Notes: generated by a model not told the origin, from the letters alone. A stretch of DNA of 64,000 bases from Thalassospira lucentensis MCCC 1A00383 = DSM 14000 (GCF_000421265.1 NZ_ATWN01000013.1:1-64000); one strand, 5' to 3'. Positions 9,848 through 19,557 are shown, counted from the stretch's first letter. Made by a program: numbers and translations.

Positions 9848-11194
9848 ATGGCATCGGCCGCCGAGCAGCTTGCCGCGAACCTGAACTGGTCGTCTTTTAC
9901 TAAGTCGACTGAGCTTAAAAAACGTATCTGGTTCACGTTGGGCGCGCTTATTGTTTATCGTCTGGGGACCTATATTCCGGTTCCTGGTGTTGACCCGTCT
10001 ATTCTTGCTGACATTTTCCGTCAGAATGCAGGCGGCGTTCTGGGCATGTTTGACATGTTCGCCGGTGGTGCGTTGGGTCGTATGACGATCTTTGCGCTCA
10101 ATATTATGCCGTATATCTCGGCCTCGATTATCATTCAGTTGATGACGACCGTTTCGCCAACTCTTGAGACTCTCAAGAAAGAAGGCGAGCAGGGCCGCAA
10201 AAAGATTAATCAATATACCCGCTATCTGACAGTTGTGATTGCAACGGTGCAGGCATGGGGCATTGCTGTTGGTCTTGAAAGCATGACCGGTTCAACCGGT
10301 GCTGCTGTTCATGACCCAGGCATGTTCTTCCGCTTTACCGCTGTTGTGACCCTTGTTGGTGGCACCATGTTCCTGATGTGGCTTGGTGAACAGATCACCC
10401 AGCGTGGCATTGGTAACGGTATTTCGCTGATCATCTTTGCCGGTATTGTTGCCGGTCTGCCCAGCGCGATTGCCGGTACTTTGGAACTTGGCCGTACTGG
10501 CGCGATTTCAGCCTTTGCGATCATTTCGATCATCGTTCTGGCGGTTGCGGTTATTGCGTTCATCGTCTTTGTTGAACGTGCGCAGCGCCGCGTTCTGATC
10601 CAGTATCCCAAACGCCAGGTTGGCATGAAGGTTATGGAAGGTCAGAGCTCGCACCTGCCGCTCAAGATCAACACTGCCGGTGTGATCCCGCCGATCTTTG
10701 CAAGCTCGTTGCTCCTCATGCCGCTTTCGGTGGCACAGTTCACCACCGGTGTTGATGCACCTGTGTGGCTGTCGACGGTGACGGCATTGCTTGGTCGCGG
10801 ACAGCCGCTTTATATCGCGCTGTATATTGGCCTGATCGTATTCTTTGCCTTCTTCTACACGGCGGTTGTTTTCAACCCGGAAGATACGGCAGACAACCTG
10901 AAGAAACACGGTGGGTTTATTCCGGGCATCCGTCCGGGTAAAAATACCGCGAATCATCTGGATTTCATTCTGACCCGTTTGACGGTGATCGGTGCAGCTT
11001 ATCTGGCGTTCGTTTGTATCTTGCCAGAGCTTCTGATCGCAGAATGGTCTGTACCCTTCTACTTTGGTGGGACTAGCTTGCTGATCGTTGTAACGGTTAC
11101 GATGGATACCGTTGCACAGGTTCAGTCTCATATGCTGGCTCATCAGTATGAAGGCCTGATCAAGAAATCCAAACTGCGTGGTCGCCGCCGATAA
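9848..11194 (+). CDS. secY: Protein translocase subunit SecY
   Basis: 448 residues from ATG 9848, which has GGGAG eight bases upstream; a TTG at 9833 in the same frame lacks this. Ten membrane segments can be followed, with the plug and pore region around GGALGRMTIFALNIMPYISA. SecY is the channel of the Sec translocon in the inner membrane. In many bacteria rpmJ follows secY, but here adk follows directly, the usual alphaproteobacterial order. Confidence 0.97.
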   Translation: MASAAEQLAANLNWSSFTKSTELKKRIWFTLGALIVYRLGTYIPVPGVDPSILADIFRQNAGGVLGMFDMFAGGALGRMTIFALNIMPYISASIIIQLMTTVSPTLETLKKEGEQGRKKINQYTRYLTVVIATVQAWGIAVGLESMTGSTGAAVHDPGMFFRFTAVVTLVGGTMFLMWLGEQITQRGIGNGISLIIFAGIVAGLPSAIAGTLELGRTGAISAFAIISIIVLAVAVIAFIVFVERAQRRVLIQYPKRQVGMKVMEGQSSHLPLKINTAGVIPPIFASSLLLMPLSVAQFTTGVDAPVWLSTVTALLGRGQPLYIALYIGLIVFFAFFYTAVVFNPEDTADNLKKHGGFIPGIRPGKNTANHLDFILTRLTVIGAAYLAFVCILPELLIAEWSVPFYFGGTSLLIVVTVTMDTVAQVQSHMLAHQYEGLIKKSKLRGRRR

Positions 11195-11228
11195 AGAAGC
11201 GACTACGGATATCAGGGGACGGACGAAA

Positions 11229-11873
11229 ATGAACATTATCCTTCTTGGCCCTCCCGGCGCGGGCAAGGGTACTCAGGCAAAGCGTCTTGAAACAGGACGC
11301 GGCATGGTTCAGCTCTCAACGGGCGACATGCTTCGTGCAGCGGTAGCAGCCGGCACGGAACTGGGGCAGAAGGCAAAGGAAGTCATGGACGCGGGGAAAC
11401 TCGTATCCGACGATCTTATGATCGGCCTGATTTCTGAAAGGCTTGACCAGGATGATACCAAGAACGGTTTCATCCTGGACGGGTTTCCACGCACAACGGC
11501 CCAGGCGGAAGCCTTGGACGATATGCTGGCAACCAAAGGATTGGCACTTGATTATGTGATTGAACTGCGTGTGGATGATGCAGCGTTGGTGGCCCGTGTT
11601 GTCGGTCGCTATACCTGTGCCAAATGCGGGCAGGGATACCATGACGAGTTCCAGAAACCGGTTGAAGAAGGTGTCTGCGACGTATGTCAAAGCACCGAAT
11701 TCAAACGTCGCGCGGATGACACCGCCGAGACGGTCACCTCAAGGCTGGAAGCTTATCACAAGCAAACAGCACCGATCATTCCTTACTATGAAAAGGTCGG
11801 TAAGCTGAAAACAGTTGACGGGATGGCTGAAATCGACGAAGTTACGCGCGAGATTGAAGCCATCCTGGGGTAA
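11229..11873 (+). CDS. adk: Adenylate kinase, zinc-LID type
   Basis: 214 residues. The P-loop GPPGAGKGTQ (residues 7-16) and LDGFPRTTAQAEAL are standard for ATP + AMP = 2 ADP. The LID carries two CxxC pairs (CAKC and CDVC) that form a structural zinc site as in Gram-positive and many alphaproteobacterial enzymes; enterobacterial Adk lacks it. An in-frame start at 11178 lies inside secY; ATG 11229 gives the normal N-terminus MNIILLG. Confidence 0.97.
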   Translation: MNIILLGPPGAGKGTQAKRLETGRGMVQLSTGDMLRAAVAAGTELGQKAKEVMDAGKLVSDDLMIGLISERLDQDDTKNGFILDGFPRTTAQAEALDDMLATKGLALDYVIELRVDDAALVARVVGRYTCAKCGQGYHDEFQKPVEEGVCDVCQSTEFKRRADDTAETVTSRLEAYHKQTAPIIPYYEKVGKLKTVDGMAEIDEVTREIEAILG

Positions 11874-11900
11874 TTTCCCGGGCAGGGCGTCTTTTTGCTG

Positions 11901-11930
11901 GCGGGTTGGCAGTAATGCTGGCCCGCTTTT
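11901..11930 (+). terminator. Hairpin between adk and rpsM
   Basis: GCGGG (11901-11905) pairs with CCCGC (11922-11926) and an inner stem including G-T pairs extends it, leaving a GTAA loop; TTTT follows. Likely partial terminator separating spc from the alpha operon. Confidence 0.55.
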
Positions 11931-11993
11931 GCAGCGCTCTACCCAACCGGATCTGCCGCAGGGTTTGTTAACAGGAAACAGGAGTCTCACACA

Positions 11994-12362
11994 GTGGCTC
12001 GTATTGCTGGCGTGAACATCCCGACTGCTAAACGCGTCGTGATTGCGCTTACCTACATCACCGGCATTGGTCCGGCGAAAGCTAAAGAAATTTGCGCTAA
12101 GGTTGGAATCGAAGCAGCAACCCGTGTTCATCAGCTCTCTGATGACCAGGTTCTCAAGGTTCGTGAAGTCATCGACGCTGATTACACCGTCGAGGGCGAC
12201 CTTCGTCGTGAAACCGCAATGAACATTAAACGTCTGATGGATCTGGGCAGCTATCGCGGCCTGCGTCATCGTCGCGGTCTCCCGGTACGCGGTCAGCGTA
12301 CCCACACCAACGCTCGCACCCGCAAGGGACCGGCTAAGCCGATCGCAGGCAAGAAGAAGTAA
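11994..12362 (+). CDS. rpsM: 30S ribosomal protein S13 (GTG start)
   Basis: 122 residues starting with GTG: (M)[26 protein letters not shown] upstream supports this start and it matches the family length. C-terminal signature [21 protein letters not shown]13 contacts the P-site tRNA and bridges to the 50S subunit. First gene of the alpha operon. Confidence 0.97.
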   Translation: MARIAGVNIPTAKRVVIALTYITGIGPAKAKEICAKVGIEAATRVHQLSDDQVLKVREVIDADYTVEGDLRRETAMNIKRLMDLGSYRGLRHRRGLPVRGQRTHTNARTRKGPAKPIAGKKK

Positions 12363-12379
12363 GGTAGGGGACAGAGACA

Positions 12380-12775
12380 ATGGCGAAAGCTCCTCAGCAG
12401 ACTCGTGTACGTCGTCGCGAGCGCAAGAACATTACGAACGGTATCGCGCACGTAAACGCGACCTTCAACAACACCATGATTACCATCACTGACGTTCAGG
12501 GGAATACCATCTCCTGGTCGACCGCTGGTGGTATGGGTTTCCGCGGTTCGCGTAAATCAACACCATATGCTGCACAGATGGCTGCCGAAGATGCAGGTAA
12601 AAAAGCTGCAGAACACGGCATGAAAACTCTTGAAGTACAGGTTAAAGGCCCGGGTTCGGGACGTGAATCTGCACTGCGTGCGCTTCAGGCTGTTGGTTTC
12701 ACGATTACGTCGATCAAAGACGTAACGCCGATTCCGCATAACGGTTGCCGTCCGCGTAAACGTCGTCGCGTCTAA
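12380..12775 (+). CDS. rpsK: 30S ribosomal protein S11
   Basis: 131 residues. [20 protein letters not shown] and the C-terminal [15 protein letters not shown] are the S11 hallmarks. S11 lines the platform near the Shine-Dalgarno cleft. Confidence 0.98.
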   Translation: MAKAPQQTRVRRRERKNITNGIAHVNATFNNTMITITDVQGNTISWSTAGGMGFRGSRKSTPYAAQMAAEDAGKKAAEHGMKTLEVQVKGPGSGRESALRALQAVGFTITSIKDVTPIPHNGCRPRKRRRV

Positions 12776-12805
12776 TCGCGTCGATCTGCGGACGACCCCG
12801 CGTTT

Positions 12806-12826
12806 GGGCCCGGTGCACCCGGGCCC
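12806..12826 (+). terminator. GC-rich hairpin between rpsK and rpoA
   Basis: An 8-bp all-GC stem (12806-12813 with 12819-12826, 5-nt loop). There is no T-run after it, so it is more likely an RNA-stability or processing element than a full terminator. Confidence 0.45.
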
Positions 12827-12894
12827 CTTCGCGTTTCTCATGAGGGCAAAACTTGCTCTCCTTATATTAGGCTCCAGTTGCGAAGGTGGGTCTC

Positions 12895-13911
12895 GTGATT
12901 CAAAAGAACTGGCAGGAACTGATTAAGCCGACCAAGCTTGATGTTACTCCGGGTACAGACGCCAGCCGCGTTGGTACGATCGTGGCGGAACCGCTGGAGC
13001 GCGGTTTTGGTCAGACTCTGGGTAACGCGCTGCGTCGCATTCTGCTGTCGTCGCTCCAGGGTTCAGCGGTTACCGCGATCCAGATCGACGGCGTATTGCA
13101 CGAATTTTCGTCGATCCCGGGTGTCCGTGAAGATGTCACCGACATCATCTTGAACATTAAGACCATGGGCGTGCGCATGCATGCCGAAGGTCCAAAGAAA
13201 ATGACCCTGAAGGCGACCGGCCCTGGTGCCGTCACCGCAGGTCAGATTCAGACCGGTGCTGACATCGAAATCCTTAACCCGGATCTCGAGCTGTGCCATC
13301 TTGATGATGGTGCTACGCTGAATATCGAATTTACCGTTGATAACGGTAAAGGCTATGTCGCAGCAAGCGGTCACAGCTCTTCGGATGCACCGATTGGTCT
13401 TATTCCGATCGATGCAATCTTCAGCCCGATCCGTAAAGTGGCCTACAAGGTGGAAAACACCCGTGTTGGTCAGGATACCGATTTTGACAAGCTGTCACTT
13501 ACCGTTGAAACCAACGGTGCGTTGACCCCGGAAGATTCGGTGGCCTTGGCCGCCCGTATCCTTCAGGACCAGCTGTCGCTGTTCGTCAACTTCGATGAGC
13601 CCGAAGCGGTTGTCGAAGAGAAGAAAGAAGACGAACTGCCGTTCAATCGTAACCTTCTTCGTAAGGTCGACGAGCTTGAACTTTCGGTCCGCTCGGCAAA
13701 TTGCCTGAAGAACGACAACATCATCTATATCGGTGATCTTGTTCAGAAGACCGAAGCAGAAATGCTTCGTACGCCGAACTTCGGTCGTAAGTCGCTGAAC
13801 GAAATCAAAGATGTACTGGCTCAGATGGGCTTGCATCTCGGTATGGAAGTCGGCGGTTGGCCGCCGGAAAATATCGAAGAACTCGCTCGTAAGTTCGAAG
13901 ATCCGTTTTAA
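12895..13911 (+). CDS. rpoA: RNA polymerase alpha subunit (GTG start)
   Basis: 338 residues from GTG 12895, giving [17 protein letters not shown], the usual alphaproteobacterial N-terminus; another GTG at 12886 would add three residues. The N-terminal dimerisation domain is followed by an acidic linker ([12 protein letters not shown]) and the C-terminal domain, whose DNA-contacting segment is [17 protein letters not shown]. Alpha assembles the core polymerase and contacts UP elements and activators. Confidence 0.97.
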   Translation: MIQKNWQELIKPTKLDVTPGTDASRVGTIVAEPLERGFGQTLGNALRRILLSSLQGSAVTAIQIDGVLHEFSSIPGVREDVTDIILNIKTMGVRMHAEGPKKMTLKATGPGAVTAGQIQTGADIEILNPDLELCHLDDGATLNIEFTVDNGKGYVAASGHSSSDAPIGLIPIDAIFSPIRKVAYKVENTRVGQDTDFDKLSLTVETNGALTPEDSVALAARILQDQLSLFVNFDEPEAVVEEKKEDELPFNRNLLRKVDELELSVRSANCLKNDNIIYIGDLVQKTEAEMLRTPNFGRKSLNEIKDVLAQMGLHLGMEVGGWPPENIEELARKFEDPF

Positions 13912-13941
13912 TAACGGGTCTTCGGCCTTCGGGTCGTGATC

Positions 13942-13991
13942 GGAGCATTTATGCTCCAAACCGGGAAAACCAAATTGTTTGGCGTTTCCGG
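13942..13991 (+). other. Paired hairpins between rpoA and rplQ
   Basis: Two adjacent inverted repeats: a 6-bp stem (13942-13947 with 13952-13957, 4-nt loop), then a longer imperfect stem (CCGG at 13961 with CCGG at 13988, inner CCAAA/TTTGG, 3-nt loop). Neither has a proper T-run. They occupy an unusually wide 188-base gap in a tightly packed operon and may set the RpoA:L17 ratio. Confidence 0.4.
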
Positions 13992-14099
13992 CGGGCTAGT
14001 TGCCCACACCGCACGTGCATGACCTGGCTTTGATCAGGGTGGCGGCGCGGTTTTACAATCGGTTTCGTGAGCGAAGCCAGGTTATTAAGGAGAGTTACC

Positions 14100-14531
14100 A
14101 TGCGTCACGGTATGCACGGCCGTAAACTTAATCGTACGTCGTCTCATCGTAAGGCGATGTTTGCCAACATGGCAGTTTCGCTGCTCACCCACGAGCAGAT
14201 CAAAACCACTCTTCCGAAGGCCAAAGATCTTCGCCCTTACGTCGAAAAACTGATTACGCTGGGCAAGCGGGGCGACCTGCATGCACGCCGTCAGGCTATT
14301 TCGATCCTGCGTGATGACAAAATCGTTGCCAAGCTGTTCGGTGAAATCGCTGAGCGTTACAAAGAGCGTTCGGGTGGTTACACCCGTGTTCTTAAAGCTG
14401 GCTTCCGTTACGGCGATGCCGCTCCGGTTGCGGTGATTGAACTTGTTGAACGCAATGCCGATGCAAAGGGTGCAGAAGACCGCGCCCGTGTTGAAGCAGA
14501 GAGCGAAGGCGAAGAAGCCGCTGCTGAATAA
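14100..14531 (+). CDS. rplQ: 50S ribosomal protein L17
   Basis: 143 residues from ATG 14100, preceded by [28 protein letters not shown] is the L17 N-terminus; an in-frame upstream start at 14067 lacks support. The C-terminus has an acidic Glu/Ala tail typical of alphaproteobacteria. Last gene of the alpha operon, followed by a clear terminator. Confidence 0.97.
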   Translation: MRHGMHGRKLNRTSSHRKAMFANMAVSLLTHEQIKTTLPKAKDLRPYVEKLITLGKRGDLHARRQAISILRDDKIVAKLFGEIAERYKERSGGYTRVLKAGFRYGDAAPVAVIELVERNADAKGAEDRARVEAESEGEEAAAE

Positions 14532-14556
14532 GCACCGCTTCGGCCTCTAAGAAATA

Positions 14557-14592
14557 AAAACGGGCGGCGCCATACGGTGTCGCCCGTTTTCT
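14557..14592 (+). terminator. Intrinsic terminator after rplQ
   Basis: AAAACGGGCG pairs with CGCCCGTTTT (14557-14566 with 14581-14590), with further inner pairing, followed by CTTTT. A classic terminator closing the ribosomal superoperon. Confidence 0.85.
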
Positions 14593-14853
14593 TTTACCTT
14601 GAAAATGTTCGGAGCCGGGCGAAAGAAAGCGGGGTTTTCCGCTATGTAATCGCTAAGGTTGCCTGCGAATTTAGCTTAAATCAGTATTTCGCACCTTTGT
14701 TCATATTTCTGCCAAGGTTGCGCGGCAGTTCTGAAAACCCTAATTCTTTAGCCTGCCTGTTCCGATGTTCCAATTGGGGGCAGGGTGCGTTTATGGACTT
14801 CCTGCCAAGCGCACTTCCAACCAGATAATCTGACAGCGACAAGAGAGATCGAC
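14593..14853 (+). other. Intergenic region upstream of the HtrA-type protease
   Basis: No coding region with family character is seen. It presumably holds the promoter of the protease gene, but I could not pick out a convincing -35/-10 pair. An in-frame start at 14785 gives extra residues without signal-peptide character and is not used. Confidence 0.4.
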
Positions 14854-16299
14854 GTGCAAGCAAGATGGATCCCGACCATTTTCACGATTGCGGTAACCTG
14901 CCTGATGGCGGTTTCCGGCCCCACCAGCATTGCGCACGCGCAAAGTGAAGACAGACGACTTCCGTCCAGCGAGACCGAAATCAAGATGTCGCTGTCGCCG
15001 CTGGTGAAGCAAACCGCCCCGACGGTTGTGAACATCTATACCAAAAAGGTCGTGTCGGAACGCGCGCGCTCACCGTTCTTCAATGACCCGTTCTTCAAGC
15101 AATTCTTTGGTGATCGGTTTGGCGGTGCCTTTGGGGCCCCGCGTCAGCGCGTTGAACGTTCGCTTGGTTCTGGTGTGATTGTCTCGGGTGATGGCACGAT
15201 TGTCACCAACCATCACGTGATTGACGGGGCCAGTGAAATTCGTGTTGTCTTGCATGATAACCGTGAATTTGATGCTGATCTGGTTGGATCGGACGAACGC
15301 ACGGACTTGGCCGTTTTGAAATTACGCGGCGTCGAAGCTGAACTGCCATCGATTACATTTGGCGATTCTGATGCGGTCGAGGTCGGTGACCTTGTTCTGG
15401 CCATCGGCAATCCGTTCGGGGTCGGGCAAACCGTCACCAGCGGGATCGTCTCCGCACTTGCGCGTGCCGGTGTGACCGGACAGGACTACCAGTCATTCAT
15501 TCAGACCGATGCGGCCATTAACCCGGGGAATTCCGGCGGTGCCTTGATCGATATCGATGGCAAGCTGATTGGCGTGAATTCGGCGATCTTTACCAAGTCA
15601 GGTGGATCAAACGGCATCGGGTTTGCCGTGCCGGTCAATATGGTCAAGGTGGTCATGCGCGGCCTGATCAGTGGTGATTTGCGCCGCCCGTGGTTTGGTG
15701 CCGCCGGGCAGGCGGTAACGGCAGATCTGGCGTCCTCGTTGGAGCTTGACCGTCCACATGGCGTTCTGATCAGCGAAATTCGCGACGGCAGCCCAGCGGA
15801 ACGCGGCGGTTTGCATCCCGGAGATGTTGTTGTTGCCGTCAACGGGCTTGCGGTTGATAACCCCAACGAATTGAAATTCCGCATTGCGACCCTGGAGCTG
15901 ACCGGCGGGGCGGAACTTTCGGTCCTGCGTAAGGGGGCGTCGGTGATGCTGACCTTGCCGCTTGAAGTCGCACCGGAACTGCCTGCGCGCGATGAAAGCA
16001 TTCTTGAGGGCCGCAATCCGTTTAGCGGGGCGAAGATCGCCAATATGAACCCCGCACTGGCCGACGAACTTGGGACCAATACCCTAAGCACGGGTGTGGT
16101 GGTGCTTGGTGTGGTGCGTGATAGCCTCGCACGGCGCACGCGGTTACAACCCGGCGACTATATTGTTGAAATCAACGGCGAAGCAATTGACTCGGTTGCC
16201 CGCCTGAAGGAAGTTGTCACAGCAGGAGAACGCAGCAAGGACTGGAAAATCGCGGTCAAACGCGATGGCAAAGTCCTGACCGGCGAATTTACGCTTTGA
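14854..16299 (+). CDS. Periplasmic HtrA/DegP-type serine protease
   Basis: 481 residues from GTG 14854 (AGAGAG upstream), which places a signal peptide at the N-terminus (IFTIAVTCLMAVSG... ending IAHAQ). The trypsin-like domain carries the triad His in TNHHVIDG, Asp in ERTDLAVLKL and Ser in NPGNSGGAL. Two PDZ domains follow (around GVLISEIRDGSPAERGG and GVVVLGVVRDSLARR). The family degrades or refolds damaged envelope proteins. Monocistronic; the convergent MFS gene ends 24 bases downstream. Confidence 0.93.
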   Translation: MQARWIPTIFTIAVTCLMAVSGPTSIAHAQSEDRRLPSSETEIKMSLSPLVKQTAPTVVNIYTKKVVSERARSPFFNDPFFKQFFGDRFGGAFGAPRQRVERSLGSGVIVSGDGTIVTNHHVIDGASEIRVVLHDNREFDADLVGSDERTDLAVLKLRGVEAELPSITFGDSDAVEVGDLVLAIGNPFGVGQTVTSGIVSALARAGVTGQDYQSFIQTDAAINPGNSGGALIDIDGKLIGVNSAIFTKSGGSNGIGFAVPVNMVKVVMRGLISGDLRRPWFGAAGQAVTADLASSLELDRPHGVLISEIRDGSPAERGGLHPGDVVVAVNGLAVDNPNELKFRIATLELTGGAELSVLRKGASVMLTLPLEVAPELPARDESILEGRNPFSGAKIANMNPALADELGTNTLSTGVVVLGVVRDSLARRTRLQPGDYIVEINGEAIDSVARLKEVVTAGERSKDWKIAVKRDGKVLTGEFTL

Positions 16300-16323
16300 G
16301 TTTTCTTCGGCGAAAGATGCGGA

Positions 16324-17526
16324 TCAATCCGTTTCTTTCGCCGAAGCTGAAACTTTAAGAACCATCAACGCCAGCAGGGTCAATATCCCCAGCAACGTTG
16401 TCAGCAACAGTGCCTGCATGCCATACCCGTCGATGAGGACCCCAAACACGAAGGGGGCGGCGGCCTGAGCAAAGCGAGACGGCGCCATCAGAAAACCCTG
16501 TCGCTTTCCGTATCCAGTTGGACCAAATATCGCCAGCGGCAAAGTGCCCTTGGCAATGGTCAGGATACCATTCCCCATGCCATGCAGGCTGGTGAAAATC
16601 ATGCCGGCCGGTCCTGCAAAGATCAGAAAAAGCATGCTTCCAATCGGGTGGGTGATCGCAGCCAGTCGTGCTGAAATCAGGGGATGCATACGTTGCAAAA
16701 GCCCAAACTCAAACAAACGACCGATGACTTGTGCAGGCCCGACCAGTGACGCGGCAATGATCGCATCTGCGGTACCAAGCCCAGAAATCTGTAACAGCCG
16801 TGGCAAGTGGGCGGCCATCGCCGTTGCGGTAAACCAACTGGCGGCAAAGACAAAAGCCAGCAACACCATCGGCATCGTAAAATAGTTGGTTGTCACGGTT
16901 TCGACGGGGCGGCCTTCTGCGTGTAATTTTTGTGCGATATCTGTCTGGGGCGATTTGCCGCCAGAAGGAATGAAAAAGCGGTTCAAGGGCAGGGCGAGGA
17001 CAATATGCATCGCCGCCCAGAAAAAGCAGGTGATCCGCCATCCATATTCGATTTCAAACCATGCGGAGATCGGCCAGCAAATTGTGCTGGCAAATCCGGC
17101 AATCAGCGTGATGCCGGTAATCGGGCCTCGGGCATCACTTTTGAAAATGACGGTCAGGCTGGCAAAGGCGGATTCATAAAGTCCCGTGGCCATGCCGATC
17201 CCAATGATCAGCCACGCAAGACATATTCCAACAATACCATCCGCCAGCCCAAGCAGGGCAAGGCCCACGGCAAGCACAAGGCTTGAAACCGTCATCACAT
17301 TGCGACCGCCAAACCGGTCAATCCGGGCCCCTGCCGCCGGACCAAGCAGAGCCGCCACCACAAGGGCAAGTGAAAACGCCCCGAACGCCCAACCCGGCGT
17401 TACCCCGATATCGTTGGCCATTGGCTCGGCCAGAATAGCAGGAAGGTAAAGCGTTGACCCAAAGGCCAGAGTTTGCACGGTGCCCAGTGCAAGGACAATC
17501 GGAAGCTTCTTTGGAACGGTGGTCAT
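16324..17526 (-). CDS. MFS transporter controlled by a PadR regulator
   Basis: 400 residues with about twelve membrane segments and the MFS loop motif GARIDRFGGRNVM between segments 2 and 3. The substrate cannot be read from the sequence. The start codon lies next to a perfect 21-bp palindrome (17533-17553) that is repeated upstream of the PadR gene immediately behind it, so the regulator very probably represses this exporter. It could be a drug or metalloid exporter; the latter is suggested only by cysteine pairs in the regulator. Confidence 0.85.
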   Translation of the reverse strand: MTTVPKKLPIVLALGTVQTLAFGSTLYLPAILAEPMANDIGVTPGWAFGAFSLALVVAALLGPAAGARIDRFGGRNVMTVSSLVLAVGLALLGLADGIVGICLAWLIIGIGMATGLYESAFASLTVIFKSDARGPITGITLIAGFASTICWPISAWFEIEYGWRITCFFWAAMHIVLALPLNRFFIPSGGKSPQTDIAQKLHAEGRPVETVTTNYFTMPMVLLAFVFAASWFTATAMAAHLPRLLQISGLGTADAIIAASLVGPAQVIGRLFEFGLLQRMHPLISARLAAITHPIGSMLFLIFAGPAGMIFTSLHGMGNGILTIAKGTLPLAIFGPTGYGKRQGFLMAPSRFAQAAAPFVFGVLIDGYGMQALLLTTLLGILTLLALMVLKVSASAKETD

Positions 17527-17532
17527 GATATT

Positions 17533-17553
17533 ATACCTCGATCATCGAGGTAT
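17533..17553. promoter_or_regulatory. 21-bp palindromic operator upstream of the MFS gene
   Basis: ATACCTCGA-TCA-TCGAGGTAT, a perfect palindrome beginning seven bases before the MFS start codon. A near-identical copy lies at 18009-18029. Position over the ribosome binding site or promoter fits a repressor operator. That the PadR protein binds it is inference. Confidence 0.8.
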
Positions 17554-17570
17554 GGGGGCAAAAAAACGGA

Positions 17571-17921
17571 CTACGCACAGCAATCGTTCCCACTGGGGTT
17601 CTGTTGGTCGGTGTCGGAAGTAACCGCGTCGCGGGTTGCAAGGATATGCTGTGTGACATTCATCCAGGCTTCGGTGGCCACCCGAAACGCATCGCGTCCC
17701 TTATCGGTCAGGGCGTAAACCTTGCGCTGGCGACCGTTCACCACTTCTGTATGTGATGTCATATATCCGCCTGCCTCAAACTCGTTCAAAACCGGATAGA
17801 CGGTTCCTTCTGATGGCGAACAGCATCCATTGGTGGTTTTTTCAACCGCCTGAACGACCTGATAGCCATGCATCGGTTTGTGATGCAGAACGGAAAGAAC
17901 AAAGAACTTCGACAAGGACAT
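17571..17921 (-). CDS. PadR-family transcriptional regulator with Cys-Cys pairs
   Basis: 116 residues from ATG 17921 (AAGGGA upstream), giving MSLSKFFVLSVLHHKPMHGY, the PadR winged-helix N-terminus; the longer frame to 18005 has no similar support. The recognition region reads SEGTVYPVLNEFEAGGYM and the wing NGRQRKVYALTDKG. Two vicinal cysteine pairs stand out: NGCCSPSEG just before the recognition helix and the C-terminal DCCA. PadR proteins are usually ligand-released repressors; thiol or metalloid sensing is possible but unproven. Ends 45 bases before the MFS start. Confidence 0.88.
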   Translation of the reverse strand: MSLSKFFVLSVLHHKPMHGYQVVQAVEKTTNGCCSPSEGTVYPVLNEFEAGGYMTSHTEVVNGRQRKVYALTDKGRDAFRVATEAWMNVTQHILATRDAVTSDTDQQNPSGNDCCA

Positions 17922-18008
17922 TTTGATTGTCCCTTGCCAATAAGATCGATCTGTATAGTCAGCGCCTTGCATCATAAAGATTTCCGTCTGATTTGTGATC
18001 TGCACGCT

Positions 18009-18029
18009 ATACCTCGATCATCAAGGTGT
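18009..18029. promoter_or_regulatory. Second copy of the PadR-type operator
   Basis: ATACCTCGATCATCAAGGTGT, the same 21-bp palindrome as at 17533-17553 with two changes in the right half, about 90 bases upstream of the PadR start. Suggests autoregulation; imperfect symmetry suggests weaker binding than at the MFS gene. Confidence 0.75.
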
Positions 18030-18125
18030 CAATATTCATGCCTTATCGCTGTAACCACATCGATGTTCGTGATAAGTTCCGCGCCAAACTAGTCACAAGA
18101 TTAAGTTGGAGATTATCGGTCCGAT

Positions 18126-19442
18126 ATGCCGTCATTGTTTGAAAGTCAGGTGTCGCGCCCCTTGGCCGACAGATTACGCCCGGCGAAACTCGACGAAGTT
18201 GTCGGGCAGGGGCATCTGTTTGGCGATGACGGTCCGATCACCCGCATGATCAAGACCGGGCGGGTGCCGTCAGTCGTGCTTTGGGGGCCGCCCGGTTGTG
18301 GCAAAACAACATTGGCGCGCCTGATGGCCGATGTTGCCGATATGGCGTTTGAACCCCTCTCGGCGATCTTTTCCGGGGTGGCGGACCTTCGCAAAGTGTT
18401 TGACCGTGCGCGCGGGCGTCGGTCGACGGGCGGGGCGACGTTGTTGTTCATTGATGAAATCCATCGTTTCAACAAGGCCCAGCAGGACAGTTTCCTGCCG
18501 TATGTCGAAGATGGCACCATCACCCTGATCGGGGCGACGACCGAAAACCCGTCGTTCGAGTTGAACGCGGCACTTCTGTCACGTTGTCAGGTGCTGGTAT
18601 TGAAGCGCCTTGATGATCAGGGGCTTGAAGAACTTCTGGTGCGTGCGGAAAAGGAAATGGGGTTTGAGCTGCCGGTAACGCCCGAAGCCCGCGAAACATT
18701 GCGTGCCATGGCCGATGGCGATGGCCGTTATTGTTTGAACCTGGCCGAAGAACTGTTTTCCATGCCGCCCAGTGACGAGGACGGTCCGCTTGGCGTTGCC
18801 GAACTTGCCCGCACTGTGCAAAAACGCGTGCCGATTTACGACAAGGGCGATGACAGTCATTACAATCTGATCAGTGCGCTGCATAAATCCATTCGCGGTT
18901 CCGACCCGGATGCGGCCCTGTACTGGTTCAATCGTATGTTGGCAGGTGGTGAAGATCCCAAGTTCCTTGCGCGTCGTTTAACCCGCATGGCGGTTGAGGA
19001 CATTGGCCTTGCCGATCCACAAGCCCAGCAGTTTTGCATCAGTGCGTGGGAATCGTACGAACGGTTGGGAAGCCCCGAAGGCGAGTTGGCTTTGGCACAA
19101 GCGGTCATTTATCTGGCTCTGGCGCCAAAATCAAATGCTGGCTATGCCGCCTATAAAAAGTCGCTCAAGATTGCGCGTGAAACCGGGTCACTGATGCCAC
19201 CGGCCCATATCCTTAATGCGCCGACCAAGCTGATGTCTGACATTGGCTATGGCACTGGATATGCCTACGACCATGATCAGAAAGATGGTTTTTCCGGGCA
19301 AAACTACTTCCCCGATGGCATGCGCCGACAGAATTTCTATGAACCGGTTGAACGCGGATTTGAACGCGATCTGAAAAAACGGGTGGAGTATTTTGATCGC
19401 TTACGCCAGGAACGACAAAAGGGACGGGGTGAGAATAACTGA
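18126..19442 (+). CDS. rarA: Replication-associated recombination protein RarA (MgsA)
   Basis: 438 residues. AAA+ ATPase of the clamp-loader clade: Walker A GPPGCGKTT, Walker B LLFIDEIHRF and sensor 1 GATTENPSFELNAALLSRC. The C-terminal tetramerisation domain contains ALYWFNRMLAGGEDPKFLAR, diagnostic of RarA/MgsA. Acts at stalled replication forks. Monocistronic, divergent from the PadR gene. Confidence 0.96.
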   Translation: MPSLFESQVSRPLADRLRPAKLDEVVGQGHLFGDDGPITRMIKTGRVPSVVLWGPPGCGKTTLARLMADVADMAFEPLSAIFSGVADLRKVFDRARGRRSTGGATLLFIDEIHRFNKAQQDSFLPYVEDGTITLIGATTENPSFELNAALLSRCQVLVLKRLDDQGLEELLVRAEKEMGFELPVTPEARETLRAMADGDGRYCLNLAEELFSMPPSDEDGPLGVAELARTVQKRVPIYDKGDDSHYNLISALHKSIRGSDPDAALYWFNRMLAGGEDPKFLARRLTRMAVEDIGLADPQAQQFCISAWESYERLGSPEGELALAQAVIYLALAPKSNAGYAAYKKSLKIARETGSLMPPAHILNAPTKLMSDIGYGTGYAYDHDQKDGFSGQNYFPDGMRRQNFYEPVERGFERDLKKRVEYFDRLRQERQKGRGENN

Positions 19443-19557
19443 CGTTTGGTTAGTTATCAAAATGGAAACAATTAAGTGAAAATTCGCAGGATAATCATTC
19501 AATCCGAAACCAAGTAGGGTGCTTTCATCAAATTAAGCACGGACTTGGAGATTGAAA

